From Hyphomicrobiales bacterium (GTDB lineage: Bacteria; Pseudomonadota; Alphaproteobacteria; Rhizobiales; Beijerinckiaceae): a DNA stretch of 16,738 nt. A program made the position numbers and the translations under genes. Below are positions 13,845 to 16,738 of this stretch, in pieces (the first letter of the stretch is position 1; the number at the start of each line of letters is the position of its first letter). The notes under the pieces are model-generated. The model ran no database searches, was not told where the DNA came from, and saw nothing but the letters and a program-made list of their open reading frames with translations. The stretch is taken from assembly GCA_028290125.1 (NCBI GenBank), contig JAQGKM010000401.1, positions 1 through 16,738 of the forward strand, read 5' to 3'.

Positions 13845-14040
13845 GCCTGACCTCTTTGGCTTGTACAGACGCGCCGACCTGACTTCGACTTTGCGGCACG
13901 ATTAAGACTCGACACCTCAGCATCCACAAAGAGATGCCCGGCGTCCCGTTACAATTTGTCCATGATCCCGCCATGCAGGACGACGCCTGCGCGAACTGTC
14001 GTGCGGCCACCGCGTTTCGCGCCGAACAGGAGGCTGCGCG
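13845..14040. other. divergent intergenic region, no gene seen
   Basis: About 196 bp separate the divergent membrane-anchored protein gene and the DUF6496 gene, so both promoters must lie here. I find no clear -35/-10 pair, no ECF sigma GGAAC element and no RNA gene. AGGAGG at 14028-14033 is the ribosome site of the plus-strand gene. Confidence 0.5.
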
Positions 14041-14409
14041 ATGGCAAAGGAATCAGCACGACAGAAGAAGACGGTTGGCCGCGTCATGCACGAATTCAAA
14101 CACGGCGAACTGAAACAGGCGCAAGGCGGCAAGGTCAAAAATCCCAAGCAGGCGATCGCCATCGCGTTGCGCGAAGCCGGCGCATCCCGCGAGGAAAGCG
14201 GCGCCGAAAATCGCAAGACCCTGCGCAAGACGAAGGACAAGGAGCGGCGCGGCGCGACCGGCCAGGCGCGCGCGGAAGGCAAGCGCAAGGCGCGCTCCAG
14301 CGCACGCGGCACGACGCGTGCGGAGCTCTACGAGCAGGCGAAGCGCCGCGACATTCCGGGCCGCTCGCGCATGACCAAGGACGAACTGGCGCGCGCGCTA
14401 AAACGCTGA
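14041..14409 (+). CDS. DUF6496-type basic protein with SAP/Rho-N-like C-terminal segment
   Basis: A 122-residue, very basic protein. Residues 11-50 (TVGRVMHEFKHGELKQAQGG, KVKNPKQAIAIALREAGASR) match the short conserved DUF6496 motif known from many Proteobacteria, of unknown function. The middle is a Lys/Arg/Glu-rich low-complexity helix-former. The last 30 residues (TRAELYEQAKRRDIPGRSRM, then TKDELARALKR) have the helix-turn-helix spacing of SAP or Rho N-terminal-like nucleic-acid-binding motifs. The charge and this segment suggest DNA or RNA binding, but that is inference. A strong AGGAGG lies 7 nt upstream of the ATG. It stands in front of a TauE-type permease gene with a 61-bp gap. Confidence 0.88.
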   Translation: MAKESARQKKTVGRVMHEFKHGELKQAQGGKVKNPKQAIAIALREAGASREESGAENRKTLRKTKDKERRGATGQARAEGKRKARSSARGTTRAELYEQAKRRDIPGRSRMTKDELARALKR

Positions 14410-14470
14410 CGGCCTCTGCTTCACGGAGCGCGTCGATCGGTCTAGAAGGATCGTGAAGCGGAGCGCGATC

Positions 14471-15241
14471 ATGGAAAGCTGGTTCCTTCTCGGCGGCGCT
14501 GGCTTTCTGGGCGGGGCCATGAACGCACTGGCCGGCGGCGGCTCCTTCGTCACCCTGTCGGCGCTGGTCGCTGCGGGCGTGCCCTCCGTCTCCGCCAATG
14601 CGACAAGCTCCGTGGCGCTTTATCCGGGCGGCGCGCTCAGCGTCTTCGTCTACCGCAAGGGCTTGGGCGAGGTCGGCGGCGTTCCGCTGCGGCCGTCCCT
14701 CGCCGCCACCGTGGCGGGCGGCTTCGTCGGCGCCATGCTGTTGCTGCTGACCAGCAACGGCGCGTTCGATCGCATCCTGCCGTGGCTTCTGCTGGCCGCG
14801 ACCGTCACGCTGATTCTCGGCCCCCGACTCGGCGCCGTTCTGCGCCGACATTTCCGCGCGGGTCCGATCCTCATCCTGTCGCTGCAATTCGCGCTTGGCG
14901 TCTACGGCGGCTATTTCGGCGGCGCCGTCGGCCTCATGATGATGGCGGCGTGGAGCCTCATCGACAGCGCCGACGTGAAGCGCATGGCGCCCGCGCGCAC
15001 GCTCATGGTGACGGGCGCCAACACGATCGCGGTGCTCTGCTTCGCGCTCGCCGGCGCCGTCGCCTGGTTGCCGGCGCTACTCGTCGGCATCGGCGCGCTC
15101 GCGGGCGGCTATGTCGGCGCGCGTCTTGGGCGGATCCTGCCTGCGACCGTCGTGCGCGGCGGCACCATCGCGCTCGCGGTCGCCATGACGATCGCGTTCT
15201 TCCTGCGCGGATATCTCGGCGTGAGCTTCACAAAACTTTGA
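14471..15241 (+). CDS. TauE/SafE-family membrane permease (sulfite exporter-like)
   Basis: A 256-residue polytopic protein with about seven or eight hydrophobic spans. It has the TauE/SafE start LGGAGFLGGAMNALAGGGSF, the internal NATSSVALYPG motif and the second half beginning LGVYGGYFGGAVGLMMM. The two related glycine-rich halves are the family's internal duplication. Members export or import sulfite, sulfoacetate and other organosulfur anions; the substrate here is unknown. ATG 14471 is preferred because GGAG lies 7 nt upstream. The in-frame GTG at 14453 has only 2 nt between AAGGA and the codon. It is 54 bp upstream of the extensin-like gene, which has its own ribosome site. Confidence 0.92.
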   Translation: MESWFLLGGAGFLGGAMNALAGGGSFVTLSALVAAGVPSVSANATSSVALYPGGALSVFVYRKGLGEVGGVPLRPSLAATVAGGFVGAMLLLLTSNGAFDRILPWLLLAATVTLILGPRLGAVLRRHFRAGPILILSLQFALGVYGGYFGGAVGLMMMAAWSLIDSADVKRMAPARTLMVTGANTIAVLCFALAGAVAWLPALLVGIGALAGGYVGARLGRILPATVVRGGTIALAVAMTIAFFLRGYLGVSFTKL

Positions 15242-15295
15242 ACCGTGCGCGCCCTCGCTTGTTGATGCTCGTCTAGAGCGTCAACCGGAGCGGCG

Positions 15296-16084
15296 ATGAA
15301 GCATGTCTGTCTGATCGTCGCCGCCTGCGCCGTGTCCATCCCCGCCTTCGCCGCGCCGCCGCTGAACCCGCCGCTTCCGCCGCCCCGTCCTGCCTTCGAG
15401 GGCGGCCCGCGCGCTGCGTTCGCGAAGCAGGTTCCGCTCCCCCCGCCGCGCCCGAATTTTGAAGGCGAGGCGAAGCCCGACGAGCCGCCGGCCGAACCGC
15501 CCGCTCCTGCCGCCGAAGTCGTCCCCGCCCCCGCTCCCGCAGTGCCGGCCGTATGCGCCGCGCTCGCCAGCGGACGCGCGATCGGCGTGAGCCTGCCGGC
15601 CATTCCGGGCGACGGCGGTTGCGGCGTCGCCTCGCCGGTGCGCCTGACCGGCGTGCGGCTGCGCAGCGGCGCGACCCTGAAACTGTCGCCGGACGCCACC
15701 GTGAATTGCGAGATGGCGGGCCATGTCGCCGATTTCCTCGATGGCGAGGTCGCGCGCATCGAGTCGGCCGGCATGGGGCGCATCGTCGAGGTGCGGCATG
15801 CCGGCGCTTACGAATGTCGCGGCACCAATCGTGTCGTCGGCGCCAAGCTCAGCGAACATGCGCGCGGCAACGCCATCGACCTGCGCACCTTCAAGTTCAA
15901 GGACGGCCACACGCTCACCGTCGGCACGGATCGCTCACCCGCCTGGAGCGGCGTGAAGGCGGCGGCCTGCGAGAGATTTGGCACCATTCTCGGCCCCGGC
16001 TCCGACCCGACACACACGGATCACCTTCACCTCGACATGCGTGCGCGCCGCTCCAAATCGATCTGCCAGTGGGTTCTCGACTGA
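15296..16084 (+). CDS. secreted extensin-like C-terminal-domain protein
   Basis: A 262-residue exported protein. The signal peptide MKHVCLIVAACAVSIPAFA precedes a proline-rich spacer with an imperfect direct repeat: LPPPRPAFEGG (27-37) and LPPPRPNFEGE (48-58). From about residue 85 the extensin-like domain carries six or more Cys (C87, C109, C138, C174, C225, C257) and a VanY/M15-like metal-site signature: H188 and D195 in SEHARGNAIDL, and H243/H245 in DHLHLDM. The family is frequent in Hyphomicrobiales and is thought to act on, or anchor to, peptidoglycan in the periplasm. The activity is predicted from the fold, not proven. CGGAG lies 6 nt before the ATG. The short Cys-rich C-terminus SICQWVLD is family-typical. 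Confidence 0.92.
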   Translation: MKHVCLIVAACAVSIPAFAAPPLNPPLPPPRPAFEGGPRAAFAKQVPLPPPRPNFEGEAKPDEPPAEPPAPAAEVVPAPAPAVPAVCAALASGRAIGVSLPAIPGDGGCGVASPVRLTGVRLRSGATLKLSPDATVNCEMAGHVADFLDGEVARIESAGMGRIVEVRHAGAYECRGTNRVVGAKLSEHARGNAIDLRTFKFKDGHTLTVGTDRSPAWSGVKAAACERFGTILGPGSDPTHTDHLHLDMRARRSKSICQWVLD

Positions 16085-16150
16085 ACTGGGCGGGAACGAC
16101 GGGCAAGCTGGGAGATTGTGCCAGCTCTGGAATCACAGTCAGGCGAGGCC

Positions 16151-16738
16151 ATGCTCTCCTTTTTTGACATGGCGGCGATCGTCTTGACGCTCACCGCCCT
16201 GCTGTCTTGGGTCAATCACAAGTTCTTGCCGCTCTCGCCGACCGCTGGGCTCGTCGCGCTGTCGGCCGGCGCGTCGTGGCTGTTGATCCTCGGGCGCTTC
16301 ATGTTGCCGGAATCCTGGTTCTTCACGCGCTTCGACGAGGTGCTGAAGAGCATCGACTTCGCCGATGTGGTGATGGACGGCATTCTCGCGTTTCTGCTGT
16401 TCGCCGCTGCGCTCAATTCCGATTTCCCGGCCCTGCAGCGCCGGCGTCTGCAGATCGGCCTGCTCGCGAGCTTCGGCACGCTGGTCTCGGCGCTGATCGT
16501 CGGCGTCGGCCTGTGGGCGACTGCGCATGCCATCGGGCGCGACATGTCGCTGGCCTGGGCGCTGGTGTTCGGCGCCGTGATCAGCCCGACCGATCCCGTC
16601 GCGGTGCTGAGCACGCTGAAGAACGTCAAGATCCCGGATTCGCTGCGCATCGAACTGCAGGGCGAGTCGCTCTTCAATGACGGACTGGGCATCGTGCTGT
16701 TCACGCTTTTCCTGCGCATGGCGACGGGTGGCGAGAGC
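16151..16738 (+). CDS. CPA1-family Na+/H+ antiporter, N-terminal part (3' end outside window)
   Basis: The frame is open from ATG 16151 to the last base (196 residues), encoding an N-terminal string of hydrophobic spans. It includes MAAIVLTLTALLSWVNHKFL, GILAFLLFAAALNSDF, the conserved VFGAVISPTDPVAVLSTLK and GESLFNDGLGIVLF. The ND pair in the last motif is the ion-binding Asn-Asp of electroneutral CPA1 exchangers. The protein would exchange cytoplasmic Na+ or K+ for protons. An AGGCGAGG sits only a few bases before the ATG, and an in-frame GTG at 16118 with GGGAG is an alternative start that would add 11 residues. A Met at 16169 is less likely because it would trim the first span. Confidence 0.93.
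   Translation, partial: MLSFFDMAAIVLTLTALLSWVNHKFLPLSPTAGLVALSAGASWLLILGRFMLPESWFFTRFDEVLKSIDFADVVMDGILAFLLFAAALNSDFPALQRRRLQIGLLASFGTLVSALIVGVGLWATAHAIGRDMSLAWALVFGAVISPTDPVAVLSTLKNVKIPDSLRIELQGESLFNDGLGIVLFTLFLRMATGGES

Noticed and set aside
13973..14110. short plus-strand frame with a CxxC (MQDDACANCRAA)
   Set aside because: No ribosome site; it runs out of frame through the well-supported DUF6496 gene, and the single CxxC can arise by chance.
1..16738. CRISPR arrays, insertion sequences, phage or toxin-antitoxin genes
   Set aside because: No regularly spaced repeats, no transposase or recombinase motifs and no terminal inverted repeats were found on either strand.

Overview
This is a GC-rich chromosomal segment whose gene content points to an alphaproteobacterium of the order Hyphomicrobiales (Rhizobiales). 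The indicators are an Omp25/RopB-type outer-membrane barrel, an extensin-like C-terminal-domain protein, a DUF6496 protein, an MHYT-PAS-GGDEF-EAL signalling protein and GC-biased codon use. I cannot place it to genus. I see no insertion sequence, phage gene, CRISPR array or integration scar. It reads as ordinary chromosome carrying several small metabolic modules.

Layout. 1-511: the tail of an alpha/beta-hydrolase gene, then a tRNA-Ser(GCU). 552-2695 (minus): eutB-eutC, the two subunits of B12-dependent ethanolamine ammonia-lyase, overlapping by one base, with no microcompartment or reactivase genes in view. 2938-5286 (plus): a membrane c-di-GMP protein with a degenerate GGDKF cyclase motif and an intact EAL domain. 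5441-6931 (plus): an orphan AMP-forming acid ligase. 6988-7806 (minus): an Omp25-like porin with two Gly/Ser-rich loops, ending at a strong terminator.

8081-11509 (minus) is the most interesting part. It is a run of four genes: a seven-bladed LVIVD-type propeller, a Bug/TctC-type solute receptor, a PptA-like tautomerase and a fumarylacetoacetate-hydrolase-family enzyme. It is transcribed divergently from a LysR regulator (11616-12617) and ends at a perfect 11-bp hairpin terminator. The order suggests a regulated catabolic or uptake module for a carboxylate that passes through an enol/keto intermediate. No transporter membrane subunits and no recognisable oxygenase are present. The propeller carries histidines at matching places in five of its seven blades, so it may be an uncharacterised metalloenzyme. 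It also has a nested inverted repeat abutting its Shine-Dalgarno.

12569-13844 (minus): a siderophore-interacting flavoreductase-like protein behind a small membrane-anchored protein of unknown function. 14041-16738 (plus): a DUF6496 basic protein, a TauE/SafE permease, an extensin-like secreted protein and the beginning of a CPA1 Na+/H+ antiporter that runs off the window.

Nothing here is a demonstrable new system. The LVIVD/Bug/tautomerase/FAH cluster is the best candidate for undescribed biochemistry.
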